Part shown: positions 25,045 to 34,106 of the stretch, one piece after another
Position numbering within the stretch: the first letter of the stretch is position 1
Layout of the letters: each line of letters opens with the position of its first letter
Assembly (NCBI GenBank): GCA_903885375.1
Contig: CAISIK010000057.1
Coordinates: forward strand, 1 to 49,330
Direction: 5' to 3'
Length of the DNA: 49,330 bases
Source: an uncultured Pseudomonadota bacterium
Lineage (GTDB): Bacteria > Myxococcota_A > UBA796 > SXON01
The notes under the pieces: model-generated
Seen by the model: only the letters and a program-made list of their open reading frames with translations
Databases searched by the model: none
What the model was told of the DNA's origin: nothing
Program-made: the position numbers and the translations under genes

Positions 25045-27207
25045 ATGCTCCTCCTCCTCGTGGCCTGCGTTGAGGTTCCGGCGGATCCGCCCCCGGGCCC
25101 GCTCGACTTCGTGAACCCGTTCATTGCCACGGGCGGGCCTGGCTTCCGCGTGGGCTCGGCCACTCCCGCGGCCTCCGCGCCCTTCGGCCTCGTGAAACTC
25201 GGCCCCGACACGTCCACTGGCGGCCCCGGTCTCGGGGCGCTCCACTGCTCCGGCTATTACTTCCCCGACGACCACATCGAGGGCTTCTCCCACACCCACA
25301 TGCACGGCGTGGGCGTGCCCGCCCTCGGCGACATCCTCTTCATGCCGGGCGACGGCATCCCCGACTCCGCCCGTGGGCCGGACGACTGGCGCCAGGCCTT
25401 CTCCCACGACGACGAGTCGGCGAGCGTCGGCCGCTACGACGTGAAGCTGGCCGATGGCATCGAGGTGACGCTGTCGGCCACGGAGCGGGTGGGCGTACAC
25501 CGCTACCGCTTCCCCGACAGCATCGAAGACCCCACCCTCGCCATCGACCTCGGCTACACCGCCTACGGGTCGAACCTCGGCGCCGCCATCGAGGTGAACG
25601 TCCCGGCGGGTGAGGTCGTGGGCGTGATGACCAACGACGACGCCTTCGGCGGCAGCTTCCCCATCTGGTTCGTGGCGGTGTTCGACACGGGCATCCTCTC
25701 CGCGTCCACCTGGTCGGAGGGCGAAGTCTTCGAGGGGGCCCCGCCCGAGAGCACCGGGAGCGAGGTGGGCGCCGTGCTCCACCTGCCGGCCGGCGAAGGC
25801 CGGGTGCGCGTGGGGCTCTCCCTGCTCGGCGCCGACGAAGCGCGCGCCAACCTCGAAGCCGAGCGTCCCGAGGACCTCCCGGTGGAGAGCACCGTGGCGG
25901 ACACCCGGTCGGACTGGGCGGAGCGCTTCGAAGGGTGGACGATCCAGGGCGCGAGCGACGACGAGGCCGCCATCTTCTGGACGGCGCTCTACCACCTGCA
26001 GCTGATGCCCACGCACTACGGCGATGCCGATGGTCGTTACGTGGGTTTTGACGGTGCCGTGCACACGGCGGAGGGGTGGAACTACGCGAGCGACCTGTCC
26101 CTCTGGGACACCTACCGCACCGCCCATCCGGCCTACGACCTCTTCTACCCCGAGGATGCCGCCAGCTTCGCGCAGTCCCTGCTCGCGATGCGGCAGCAGG
26201 GCGGGGCCTTCCCGCGCTGGCCGGTGGCGCAGGACGAGGGCGGGAGCATGCTCGGCGCGCCGGCCGACATCGCGCTCGCGGACGCCATCGTGAAGGGGGT
26301 GGGGGGCTGGGAGAGCGAGGTGGCCTGGCCGCTCCTCGTGGCGCAAGCACGCGGCGAGGGGGAGTACCCCTACAACGCGCGCCCCGCCGTGACCGAGGTG
26401 GAAACGCTCGGCTTCATCCCCGCGGACCTCGTGGGCGCCAGCGTGGCCTGGCAGTTGGAGCTGTCCTGGGCCGACGCCGCGCTCTCGCAGGCCGCCCAGT
26501 GGATGGACGACCCCGACTCCGCCGCGTTCTTCGCCTGGCGCGCCCGCAAGTACGGGAACCTCTACGACCCGGAGATGGGCTGGTTCCACGCCCGGTACAG
26601 CGACGGGAGCTTCGCGGAGGAGCTGGACACCGCCGCCTGGGCCGACGAGTACACCGAAGGCAACGCCTGGCAGTACCTCTGGCTCGCGCCGTGGGATTCC
26701 GCGGGGCTCGCCGAGCTGCTTGGCGGCGAGGAGACCGCGCGGGCCCGCCTGACCGAGTTCTTCGAGCTGGCGCGCGCCGAAGGGCCGCTCATCGGCCCTC
26801 CCGGCTACTACTGGCACGGCAACGAGCCCGACATCCACGCGCCCTGGCTCTTCGCGCTCTGGGGCGACGACGCGGCCACCCGCGAATGGGTGCGCTGGGT
26901 GCGCGAAACCCACTACCACAACGATCCCGACGGCCTCGCCGGCAACGACGACGCGGGCACGCTCTCCGCCTGGTACCTGTTCGCGAGCGCGGGGTTCTAC
27001 CCCATCGCCGGCACGCGCACGTACGTGCTGAACGAGCCGGCGTTCGACCACGTTCGGTTGCCGGTTCCGGGCGGATCGTTCGACGTTTGGCGCGAGGGCG
27101 AGGGCGAGCTCGCCGACATCACGCTCAACGGCGTGACCTGGGCGAAGCCCACCTTCGACCACGGCGAGCTCCGCGGCGGTGGCACCCTGGTGTTCCGCTA
27201 CGAGTGA
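25045..27207 (+). CDS. GH92 family alpha-mannosidase lipoprotein
   Basis: A 720-residue protein. The leader MLLLLVAC gives a lipidated Cys8. The GH92 signatures follow: [10 protein letters not shown] near residue 20, [15 protein letters not shown] near 48, [11 protein letters not shown] near 82, [17 protein letters not shown] near 312, WDTYRTAHP near 353, EGNAWQYLW near 540 and [12 protein letters not shown] near 635. GH92 enzymes are calcium-dependent exo-mannosidases acting on mannans or glycoproteins; linkage cannot be told from sequence. An ATG at 25024 would add seven residues but uses rare TTT/GAT/AGG codons, so the later ATG is preferred. As a surface lipoprotein it would trim external glycans. 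No sugar transporter is adjacent. Confidence 0.9.
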   Translation: MLLLLVACVEVPADPPPGPLDFVNPFIATGGPGFRVGSATPAASAPFGLVKLGPDTSTGGPGLGALHCSGYYFPDDHIEGFSHTHMHGVGVPALGDILFMPGDGIPDSARGPDDWRQAFSHDDESASVGRYDVKLADGIEVTLSATERVGVHRYRFPDSIEDPTLAIDLGYTAYGSNLGAAIEVNVPAGEVVGVMTNDDAFGGSFPIWFVAVFDTGILSASTWSEGEVFEGAPPESTGSEVGAVLHLPAGEGRVRVGLSLLGADEARANLEAERPEDLPVESTVADTRSDWAERFEGWTIQGASDDEAAIFWTALYHLQLMPTHYGDADGRYVGFDGAVHTAEGWNYASDLSLWDTYRTAHPAYDLFYPEDAASFAQSLLAMRQQGGAFPRWPVAQDEGGSMLGAPADIALADAIVKGVGGWESEVAWPLLVAQARGEGEYPYNARPAVTEVETLGFIPADLVGASVAWQLELSWADAALSQAAQWMDDPDSAAFFAWRARKYGNLYDPEMGWFHARYSDGSFAEELDTAAWADEYTEGNAWQYLWLAPWDSAGLAELLGGEETARARLTEFFELARAEGPLIGPPGYYWHGNEPDIHAPWLFALWGDDAATREWVRWVRETHYHNDPDGLAGNDDAGTLSAWYLFASAGFYPIAGTRTYVLNEPAFDHVRLPVPGGSFDVWREGEGELADITLNGVTWAKPTFDHGELRGGGTLVFRYE

Positions 27208-27242
27208 GAATCGGGGGTGCGGGCACCTCGCGGGGCCCCGGC

Positions 27243-27268
27243 TCGCCTGCTGCTCCCGCAGCGGGCGA
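27243..27268. terminator. Hairpin between convergent GH92 and beta-helix genes
   Basis: An 11-bp stem TCGCCTGCTGC/GCAGCGGGCGA with one T-G pair and a TCCC loop, in the 99-base gap between genes ending at 27207 and 27307. No T-tract; probably bidirectional. Confidence 0.5.
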
Positions 27269-27306
27269 AGGGGGCGAAGTCAGGGGCAGGCGAGGCGCCG
27301 CCGCCC

Positions 27307-30300
27307 TCAGCTCCGGCGACGCCGCATGCCGAGCGCCGCGGCCGCGAGGAGCGCCGGCAGCACCGCCGCGGCCGCGCCGCCTTCGCTGGAGCAGCCGCAG
27401 TCGCCCTCGGCGCCCACGGCATCCTTGCCGGTGTCGAGCGGGGGGTTCTCCCCGCCGCTGTCGCCGGTGCCGGTGTCCTCGCCGATGATGCCGCAGTCCG
27501 CCGCGGTGATCCTGGTGGCGTCCAGGTCGTTGCAGTCGTCGCCGCCGGAGGCCGCGGCGTCGTGGCCGTCGCCATCCTGGTCGTTGTCGCTGCCGCCGGA
27601 GCAGTCCTGGTCCACGCCGTCGTACCAGACCTCGGTGGCTTCGGGGTTCACCTCGCCGTCTTCGTCATCACAGTCGTCGCCCCCCACTTCGGCGGCGTCG
27701 GAGCCGTCCCCGTCCACGTCGGTGTCGCTGGTGAGCTCGTTGCAGTCGTCGTCCACGCCGTTGTAAGGGACCTCGGTGGCGTCGGGGCTCACCTGGTCGT
27801 TGGTGTCGTCGCAGTCCCGATCCACCGTCCAGCCATCGCCGTCCTGGTCGTCGTCGTTGCCATCGCAGTCCTGGTCGGTGCCGTCGTACCAGACCTCGGC
27901 CTGGCCGGGGTTCACGCTGGCGTCGTTGTCGTTGCAGTCGGTGCCGCCCACGGCGGTGGTCTGGTATCCGTCGCCATCGACGTCGAGGTCGGCGGCGGTG
28001 AGGTCGGCGCCGGTGCAGTCCTGATCGATGCCATCGTCCACCACCTCGGTGGCGCCCGGGTGGATCGCGGCGTTGGTGTCGTCGCAGTCGATGACGCTGG
28101 CGTAGCCATCGCCGTCGGCATCCTCGATGTCGTTGTCGGGGCCGCCGTAAGCGCCGATGTCGCTGCGGGAGCCATCCCCATCGAGGAGGGCGGGGTCGCC
28201 GGCGTCGATCATCGCGCTGCCGCCGTTGGGGAGGAGCACGTCGTTGCCGCAGTCCCCATCGGAGGAGTAGGCGTACAGGTCGGGGTCGACGAAGAGGTTG
28301 CCCGCGAACCCCGCGAGGTCGGCGGCGGTGAGGTAGCCGCTCACGTCGTCGGCGAGGTTGGCGTAAAAGTCGTTGTAGGTGAAGGTGGTGGCGGTGGCGC
28401 TGCTGGTGTCGTCCACCACCATGCCGTCGCCGTCGGCGCTCCACGCCACGATGTTGTTGGTGACCGCGCCACCCACGGCGTAGAAGTAGAGGTTGCCGCC
28501 ATCCTTGGCGGCGTCGTTGCCCAGCACGGTGTTGTTCGTGAAGGCCAGCGAAGCCTCGGACACAAAGCCGATGCCTGCCGCGTACGTGGCGTTGTTCTCC
28601 TGCACCACGTTGTTGGCCCAGGTGGAGGTGCCGGTGGAGCTGGCGCTGTACACGCCGCCGCCCTCATCCGCGGTGTTGCCGCAGATGTTGGAGTGCGAAA
28701 CGGTGTAGTCGCCGTTGCCCGCGAGGTACAGGCCGCCGCCGAAGTCCCGGTCGGCGGTGTTGCCCTGGACCACCAGCGCATCGAGCTCCAGCTCGTCCTG
28801 GTTGGTGATGTAGGCGCCGCCGCCGCTGATGCCCGCGAGGTTGTCGGTCATCGACACGCCGGTGATCCAGGCGTTGCCGTAGCCGGCGTAGTACCCGTCC
28901 TGGAAGATGGCGCCGCCGTACCCGTGCCCGGCTTCGTTGCCGGAGAAGCTGTCGCCCGTGCTGGTGAGGTCCACGAGGTAGCTGCCGTAGAAGCCGCCGC
29001 CGCTGGTATAGGCGACGTTGCTGTCGAATTGGTTGTCGGCCAGCTCCACCTCGACGGCGTAGTAGGCCCACATCGCGCCGCCGCTGCCATGGTCGGCGGC
29101 ATTGTTGGTGAAGGTGCTGTTCGAGATGGAGACGGGGGTGGCCTCGTAGTAGGCGAGCACCGCGCCGCCATCGGTGTAGGCCACGTTCTGGTCGAACGTG
29201 GAGCCTTCGATGCTGGTTTCCGTGTAGTAGTAGGCGTACACCGCGCCGCCCGCGCCCGCCGACTCGTTCGCCGAGAACGTGGTGTTCACGAACGACATTT
29301 CGCCGAGGAGGTAGTAGCCGTACACCGCGCCACCGGAGGCGGCCGTGTTTCCGGTGAAGCTGCTGTCCGTCACCTCGAGCTCGCTCGCGCTCTGGACGGA
29401 GATGGCCCCGCCGCTTGACGTCGCGGAGCTGTTGTTCGTGAAGGTGCTGTTGGTGACCGCGGTGGTGCCGTAGATCGAGTACGCGGAGATCGCACCGCCC
29501 ACGCCGGCGGCGCTGTTGTCCTCGAACATGGCGTCCGTCACGTTCATGTCGGCGTAGTAGTAGGTGTAGAGCGCGCCGCCGGCGCCGGTCGTGGCTTCGT
29601 TGCCGCTGAAGGTGGCGTCCTCGATTTCCAGCGTGCTGTACAGCTGCTGGGCATAGATGGCGCCGCCGTTGGTGGCCTGGTTCCCGGTGAAGGTCACGTC
29701 GGTGAGCTTCGCGTCCACGTAGTAGTAGAGGTAGAGCGCGCCGCCGTAGTAGAGGGCGGTGTTCGCGTCGAAAGTGGTGTCGGAGATGGTGAGCCCCGAC
29801 GTGGAGGCCGCGTAGATCGCGCCGCCGTACCCGCTGGCCGTGTTGCCGGAGAAGGTCGACCCCGTCACCGTGACCTCAGACCCCGAGCCGACGAAGAGCG
29901 GGCCGTACAGGCCGGTGGTGTGGTCGGAGAACGAGCAGCCGTCGAAGCTGCCGGTGGAGGTGGCGTACACCGTGGTGGCGCCCCCGCCATATCCTTCGTT
30001 GTTGGAGAAGGTCACGTTGGTCGCGGAGATGTTCGACGCCTGCTCCACGTAGACCGCGCCGTAGTAGCCGCTGCTCGCGAGGGCGGCGTAGTTGTCGCTC
30101 ACAGTGCTGTCGGTGAGCGTGACGTCGGCGCTGTAGGAGGCGAAGATGGCGGCGCCCGAGCCGTAGTTGGTGGTGTTGCCGGTGGCAGTGAGTCCCGTGA
30201 CATCGAAGGTGGCGCGATCGTAGAGGTAGATCGTGCCGCCGTAGAGGTTCTCGTTGCCGGTCACGTTCAGGGTGGTGGCGGTGACGTCGGTGTTCGACGC

Positions 30301-30879
30301 GTAGATGGCCGCCCCGTAGTAGGCGTAGTTGTCGGTGAAGTCGGTGTTGTCGAGGGTGAGCGTGGAGCGCGTGGCGTAGATGGCGCCGCCCACGTAGCTG
30401 GTCACGCTGTCAAAACCGCTGTCGGTCAGGGTGACGGTGGCGGTCGTCGCGTAGAGGCCCGACCCGTAGTAGCTGGTGCTGCCCACGCTCTTGACCTGCA
30501 CATCCACCGTGGCGAAGTTCGACCCGCTCACGTACATGCCGCCGGCGGCGCCGTTCTTCAGGGTGAACCCGTCCAGCGTGGTGCCCGCGGCCTCGCCGTC
30601 ATCCACCGTGACCGCCCACGTGGCGGTTCCCCCCGCATCGAGCGTCGTGACACTCGAGCCGAAGCGCGAGTAGATGTAGAGCTCCTTGCCCTTGTAGTCG
30701 ATGGCCTCGTTGTAGGTGCCGCTGTACACCCGGATGTTGTCGCCCGTGTTGGCCGCGTCGATCGCCGACTGGATGGTGCTGTAGGCGGTGGTGCCGGCCG
30801 CATCGACGTCGAGCGTAGCGGCGAGCGCCGCAGGGGAGATGGCGAGCGCGAGGGCGAACAGGAGAGGACGGGAGGTCAT
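27307..30879 (-). CDS. Giant right-handed beta-helix surface protein with MopE-type repeats and MYXO-CTERM tail
   Basis: About 1190 residues. Leader residues 1-20 (MTSRPLLFALALAISPAALA). Residues 20 to about 915 form a parallel beta-helix with dozens of degenerate turns of the type VTDSSFTGNTAASGGAVYGY, resembling pectate-lyase or polymorphic membrane protein repeats. Residues 925-1140 hold five MopE-type units (DCDDTN..., DQDCDG), acidic and probably calcium-binding. The C-terminus has GDCGCSS, a hydrophobic helix and RRRRS, a good MYXO-CTERM sorting tail. Catalytic residues of polysaccharide lyases are not obvious, so adhesion or a structural role is more likely. An ATG 9 bases upstream is an alternative start. 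Confidence 0.88.
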   Translation of the reverse strand: MTSRPLLFALALAISPAALAATLDVDAAGTTAYSTIQSAIDAANTGDNIRVYSGTYNEAIDYKGKELYIYSRFGSSVTTLDAGGTATWAVTVDDGEAAGTTLDGFTLKNGAAGGMYVSGSNFATVDVQVKSVGSTSYYGSGLYATTATVTLTDSGFDSVTSYVGGAIYATRSTLTLDNTDFTDNYAYYGAAIYASNTDVTATTLNVTGNENLYGGTIYLYDRATFDVTGLTATGNTTNYGSGAAIFASYSADVTLTDSTVSDNYAALASSGYYGAVYVEQASNISATNVTFSNNEGYGGGATTVYATSTGSFDGCSFSDHTTGLYGPLFVGSGSEVTVTGSTFSGNTASGYGGAIYAASTSGLTISDTTFDANTALYYGGALYLYYYVDAKLTDVTFTGNQATNGGAIYAQQLYSTLEIEDATFSGNEATTGAGGALYTYYYADMNVTDAMFEDNSAAGVGGAISAYSIYGTTAVTNSTFTNNSSATSSGGAISVQSASELEVTDSSFTGNTAASGGAVYGYYLLGEMSFVNTTFSANESAGAGGAVYAYYYTETSIEGSTFDQNVAYTDGGAVLAYYEATPVSISNSTFTNNAADHGSGGAMWAYYAVEVELADNQFDSNVAYTSGGGFYGSYLVDLTSTGDSFSGNEAGHGYGGAIFQDGYYAGYGNAWITGVSMTDNLAGISGGGAYITNQDELELDALVVQGNTADRDFGGGLYLAGNGDYTVSHSNICGNTADEGGGVYSASSTGTSTWANNVVQENNATYAAGIGFVSEASLAFTNNTVLGNDAAKDGGNLYFYAVGGAVTNNIVAWSADGDGMVVDDTSSATATTFTYNDFYANLADDVSGYLTAADLAGFAGNLFVDPDLYAYSSDGDCGNDVLLPNGGSAMIDAGDPALLDGDGSRSDIGAYGGPDNDIEDADGDGYASVIDCDDTNAAIHPGATEVVDDGIDQDCTGADLTAADLDVDGDGYQTTAVGGTDCNDNDASVNPGQAEVWYDGTDQDCDGNDDDQDGDGWTVDRDCDDTNDQVSPDATEVPYNGVDDDCNELTSDTDVDGDGSDAAEVGGDDCDDEDGEVNPEATEVWYDGVDQDCSGGSDNDQDGDGHDAAASGGDDCNDLDATRITAADCGIIGEDTGTGDSGGENPPLDTGKDAVGAEGDCGCSSEGGAAAAVLPALLAAAALGMRRRRS

Positions 30880-30996
30880 GCCGGGCATTCTGGGCCAACC
30901 GCGGGCCGGATGCAAGCGCCCGACGGGGGCGCGATGCGCGGCGCGAGCGTGGAGACCCAGCGGAAGGGCGCGGCGCATCGCCCCATCCGTGCTCGC

Positions 30997-32160
30997 CTAC
31001 TCGTAGTACATCCAGAGCGGCCCGGGGAAGAGCCAGGTGAGGCCCTCGCGGAGGCGGTCGCGCCAGTTGATCCAGTTGTGACCGTCGGGCGCCTCGGTGA
31101 AGCGCGCATCGTCGGCCACACGCTGGAACACCGGCAACAGGCTCCGGTTGTAGTAGATGAGCGACTCGAAGGTGCCGCAGCTCTGGTACACGCGGCTCTC
31201 GATGCGCGGCGGCGCGGCGCGCAGCTCGTTCACGAAGGCCACGATCGGGTCCCACAGCGGGCCGCGTTCGTGGTCGCCGATGTCGGTGAACGCGAAGCTG
31301 CCGCTCTGGAGGAGGAGGTGACCCCAGGTGCCCGGGTGGCGGATGGCGGCGTGGAGCGAGCTCACCGCGCCAAACGAGGCCCCCATGATGCCGTGGAACT
31401 CGGGGGCTTCAAGCACCGGATAGTTCTTGCGCAGGTGGGGGAGGAGGTCGAGCGCGAGGAAGTCGGCCTGCTGGGGGTTGGCCGCGTATTCCCAGTTACG
31501 ACGCACGCCGTCGGTGAAGCACACGAGAAGCGGCGCCACCTCGTGGTGGGCGATGAGCGTGTCGAGGCACTCGCGCATCTGCGCGAAGTGCAGGAAGTCG
31601 GTGCCGTCGTGCACGATGAGCAGCGGGTAGTGCTTGCCCGGCCGCGCCCCGTAGGGAATGTAGAGCTGGTAGCTCCGTTCGGACTTCCAAGCCTCGGAGT
31701 AGACGCTCCCCTGCACCAGCTCGCCCCGCCGGATGTCGCGGTGCTCGTTCACCCACCCCGGCTCCTCGTAGGAGGTGGCGGGGCAGACCGAGTTGCTCCC
31801 GAAGGGGTCGTAGGCGCGCCGGGGGTTGCGGGGGTCGGCCGTCCACCGACCCTTGCCGCCGCGCATCAGCTCGAACTTGTACTCCACGCGGGCGCGCTTC
31901 GGCAGATCGAGGGGCAGGTAGAAGGCGTTGGTGTTCGGGATGCGGAGCAGCTCGATGCGCGAGGGGAGGCCGAACACCCAGTGCTGCAGGAAGACGCTGT
32001 CGTAGGGCTCACCATCCCAGAAGAAGAAGGTGGCGTGATCGTCGGTGACCAGCGGGAACAGCTTGTCCTTGGCGAAGGCCTCCAGCAGCTGGTGGCGTGG
32101 CGCCTTGGGCTGCTCGCAGGCGGCGATGAGCTCAAGCACCCGCTGCATGCGTGCTCCCAT
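30997..32160 (-). CDS. Enterochelin-esterase-like alpha/beta hydrolase
   Basis: A 387-residue protein. Residues 25-150 look like an N-terminal Ig/E-set domain (FFFWDGEPYDSVFLQHW, RVEYKFELM). Residues 165-387 are an esterase domain with YQLYIPYGARPGKHYPLL, the nucleophile Ser262 in MGASFGA and the likely catalytic His361 in PDGHNW. The family includes Fes/IroE siderophore esterases and related carbohydrate esterases. The protein has no leader and so is cytoplasmic. Its first 29 bases overlap the end of the S51-like gene, so the two are probably translated together and share a substrate. Confidence 0.82.
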   Translation of the reverse strand: MGARMQRVLELIAACEQPKAPRHQLLEAFAKDKLFPLVTDDHATFFFWDGEPYDSVFLQHWVFGLPSRIELLRIPNTNAFYLPLDLPKRARVEYKFELMRGGKGRWTADPRNPRRAYDPFGSNSVCPATSYEEPGWVNEHRDIRRGELVQGSVYSEAWKSERSYQLYIPYGARPGKHYPLLIVHDGTDFLHFAQMRECLDTLIAHHEVAPLLVCFTDGVRRNWEYAANPQQADFLALDLLPHLRKNYPVLEAPEFHGIMGASFGAVSSLHAAIRHPGTWGHLLLQSGSFAFTDIGDHERGPLWDPIVAFVNELRAAPPRIESRVYQSCGTFESLIYYNRSLLPVFQRVADDARFTEAPDGHNWINWRDRLREGLTWLFPGPLWMYYE

Positions 32161-33046
32161 CGAGGTGAAGCGCGAAGGCTGCGCCCGCGGTCCCGGAGTA
32201 GCTGCCGCCTTCGTACACGGCGCCGTTTTCGAGGGCGATGACCCGGCGGGGCGCGAGGCGATGGGCGAGGACCGTGAGGTTGCGGATGTTTTCCAGGTCG
32301 AGCCTTTCGCGGGCGTGGGGCAGGAAGACGGTGTTGCGGAGGAGGCCGAAGCCGTGGTCGAGGAACTCGGCGGTGCCGGGGCCGTAGGCGGTACGGTCGT
32401 GGTACAGCAACACCCGCTCGGTCATCAGCATGGCGCCGGCGCTCCAGGCGTACAAGGGGCGGTGGTTGAGCACCGGGCCGAGGTCGAAGAAGAAGCAGCG
32501 GTTGCGGAGCACGCCCACGTGGCCGCCCGCCACGAGGAGCGCCGCGCAGCCCGACAGCTCCTCGCGAATCGCCTCGCGCTCCTTGCGAACGAGCGGATGG
32601 TCGCCGGGGCGGGCCTCCAGCTCGAAGCGGTCGTGCAGCGCCCGGGCCTCCGCGAGGAAGAGCTCGTCGGTTTCCTGGAGGTGACGGATGGCCTGCAGGA
32701 ACCAGCGGCACGTGATGTCGCCGTGTTCGGCGAAGAGGGCCGTGGCGCTGGCGAGGCCCGTCTGCACCCGCATCCGGTACCGCTGCTTCACCAGCCGGAT
32801 GGCATCCTGCTTGGCGGTGTAGCGGGAGATGAGGTCGGGCGCCTCGTGCTCGATCACCCGGAAGCGGTCGTACAGGCGGAGGTTTCGCACCTCGTTGGGC
32901 ACGGCCGCGCGCAAGGGCTCGTCGCGCGCTTCGTCGTACCGCCAGCCCGCGCTGACGAGCGCGAGCGGACCGGTGACGTCGTGCTTCTTGAGCACGCCCG
33001 GGAGCACGCCTTCGGGGCGCTCGGGCCCTAGGATGGTCAGCGACAT
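32132..33046 (-). CDS. Peptidase S51 / cyanophycinase-like protein
   Basis: A 304-residue protein. The N-terminal ALVSAGWRYDEARDEPL resembles the beta-strand and turn that open S51 peptidases. A central helical insertion (residues 70-160) is unusual. LVAGGHVGVLRNR follows near 171, then the likely nucleophile Ser202 in AWSAGAMLM, the S51 equivalent of GxSAGA. S51 enzymes cleave Asp-X dipeptides or cyanophycin. No cyanophycin synthetase is present in the window, so the substrate is open. It may be hydrolytic or amidotransferase-like. It is the first gene of a pair with the esterase. Confidence 0.7.
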   Translation of the reverse strand: MSLTILGPERPEGVLPGVLKKHDVTGPLALVSAGWRYDEARDEPLRAAVPNEVRNLRLYDRFRVIEHEAPDLISRYTAKQDAIRLVKQRYRMRVQTGLASATALFAEHGDITCRWFLQAIRHLQETDELFLAEARALHDRFELEARPGDHPLVRKEREAIREELSGCAALLVAGGHVGVLRNRCFFFDLGPVLNHRPLYAWSAGAMLMTERVLLYHDRTAYGPGTAEFLDHGFGLLRNTVFLPHARERLDLENIRNLTVLAHRLAPRRVIALENGAVYEGGSYSGTAGAAFALHLDGSTHAAGA

Positions 33047-33137
33047 GGGGGCGTCCCGTTAGCCGCTCGGGGCCGCGCTGGCGACACCGTGGCGGCCGGC
33101 GGCAAGCTACATGCGGGCGAGGCGGCGTGTGGGAACG

Positions 33138-34106
33138 ATGATCGAGGTGGCTGGGCTGTGCAAGACGTACCGCGTGCCGGTCCGGACTCCCGGGCTGGGC
33201 GGCGCGTTCCGCTCGTTGTTCTCGCGTGAGGTGAAGGAGGTCCACGCCGTGTCGGACCTTCACTTCCGCATCGCGGCGGGCGAGCGCGTGGGCTTCCTCG
33301 GGCCCAACGGCGCCGGAAAGACCACCACGTTGAAGATGCTGTCGGGGTTGCTCTACCCCACGTCGGGCACCCTCAAGGTGGGCGGTTTTGTGCCGCAGGA
33401 GCGCCACCCCTCCTTCCTCCAGCAGATCACGCTCGTGATGGGGCAGAAGCAGCAGCTCCTGTGGGACCTCCCCGCTATCGAGAGCTTCGAGCTGAACCGG
33501 GCCATGTACGGGGTGGAACTCGCCGAGTTCCGCCGAACGCTCGACGAGCTGGTGGCGATGCTCCGCGCCGAGCCGCTCCTGCAGAAGCCCGTGCGGAACC
33601 TCTCCCTCGGCGAACGCATGAAGTGCGAGCTCATCGCTGCGCTCGTGCACCGCCCCTCCGTGCTGTTCCTGGACGAGCCCACCATCGGGCTCGACGTGGA
33701 GATGCAGGTCCAGGTTCGGCAGTTCATCGCGGAGCACAACCGGTCCACCGGCGCCACCGTGCTGCTCACCTCGCACTACATGCAGGACATCGCGGCGCTC
33801 ACGCCGCGGCTCCTCATCATCGACCAGGGGCGGCTCCGGTACGATGGCGACCTCGAGGCCCTGAGCCGGGAGGTGGCGCCGGAGCGGCGGGTGGTGATCC
33901 GCTCGATGGTGCCCCAGCTCCTGCCGCTGGGGTTCCTGCCCCAGGGGGATGGCATGGTGGCCACCGTGCCAGCCGGCGAGACCAACGCGCTCATCCAGCG
34001 CACGCTCGCGGTGGCACCGCTGGTGGAGCTGGGCGTGGAGGTGCCCCCGCTCGAGGAGATCATCGGGCGGGTGTTCCGCGAGGGGCGCCCCCGGAGCGAG
34101 GCGTGA
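33138..34106 (+). CDS. ABC transporter ATP-binding protein (COG4586 type)
   Basis: A 322-residue ATPase. Walker A GPNGAGKTT near residue 56, Q-loop region VMGQKQQLLWDLP, a signature LSLGERMKCE near 156 (canonical LSGGQ with changes), Walker B VLFLDEPTIGLD near 175, and H-loop TSHYMQD. The C-terminal 80 residues are an extra regulatory domain. The length and the QKQQLLWDLP string fit the COG4586 group, which pairs with two ABC-2-type permeases. The ATG at 33138 was taken; an in-frame ATG at 33111 adds nine Arg-rich residues. The next start overlaps its stop (GTGA). Confidence 0.9.
   Translation: MIEVAGLCKTYRVPVRTPGLGGAFRSLFSREVKEVHAVSDLHFRIAAGERVGFLGPNGAGKTTTLKMLSGLLYPTSGTLKVGGFVPQERHPSFLQQITLVMGQKQQLLWDLPAIESFELNRAMYGVELAEFRRTLDELVAMLRAEPLLQKPVRNLSLGERMKCELIAALVHRPSVLFLDEPTIGLDVEMQVQVRQFIAEHNRSTGATVLLTSHYMQDIAALTPRLLIIDQGRLRYDGDLEALSREVAPERRVVIRSMVPQLLPLGFLPQGDGMVATVPAGETNALIQRTLAVAPLVELGVEVPPLEEIIGRVFREGRPRSEA

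Noticed and set aside
27217..32241. Long plus-strand open frames opposite the beta-helix, esterase and S51-like genes
   Set aside because: They are Val/Gly/His-rich mirror frames of repetitive coding sequence, with no domain signature.
33111..33137. Upstream ATG for the ABC ATPase
   Set aside because: It adds only Arg-rich residues not typical of the family; MIEVAGLCKTYR is a normal ABC start.
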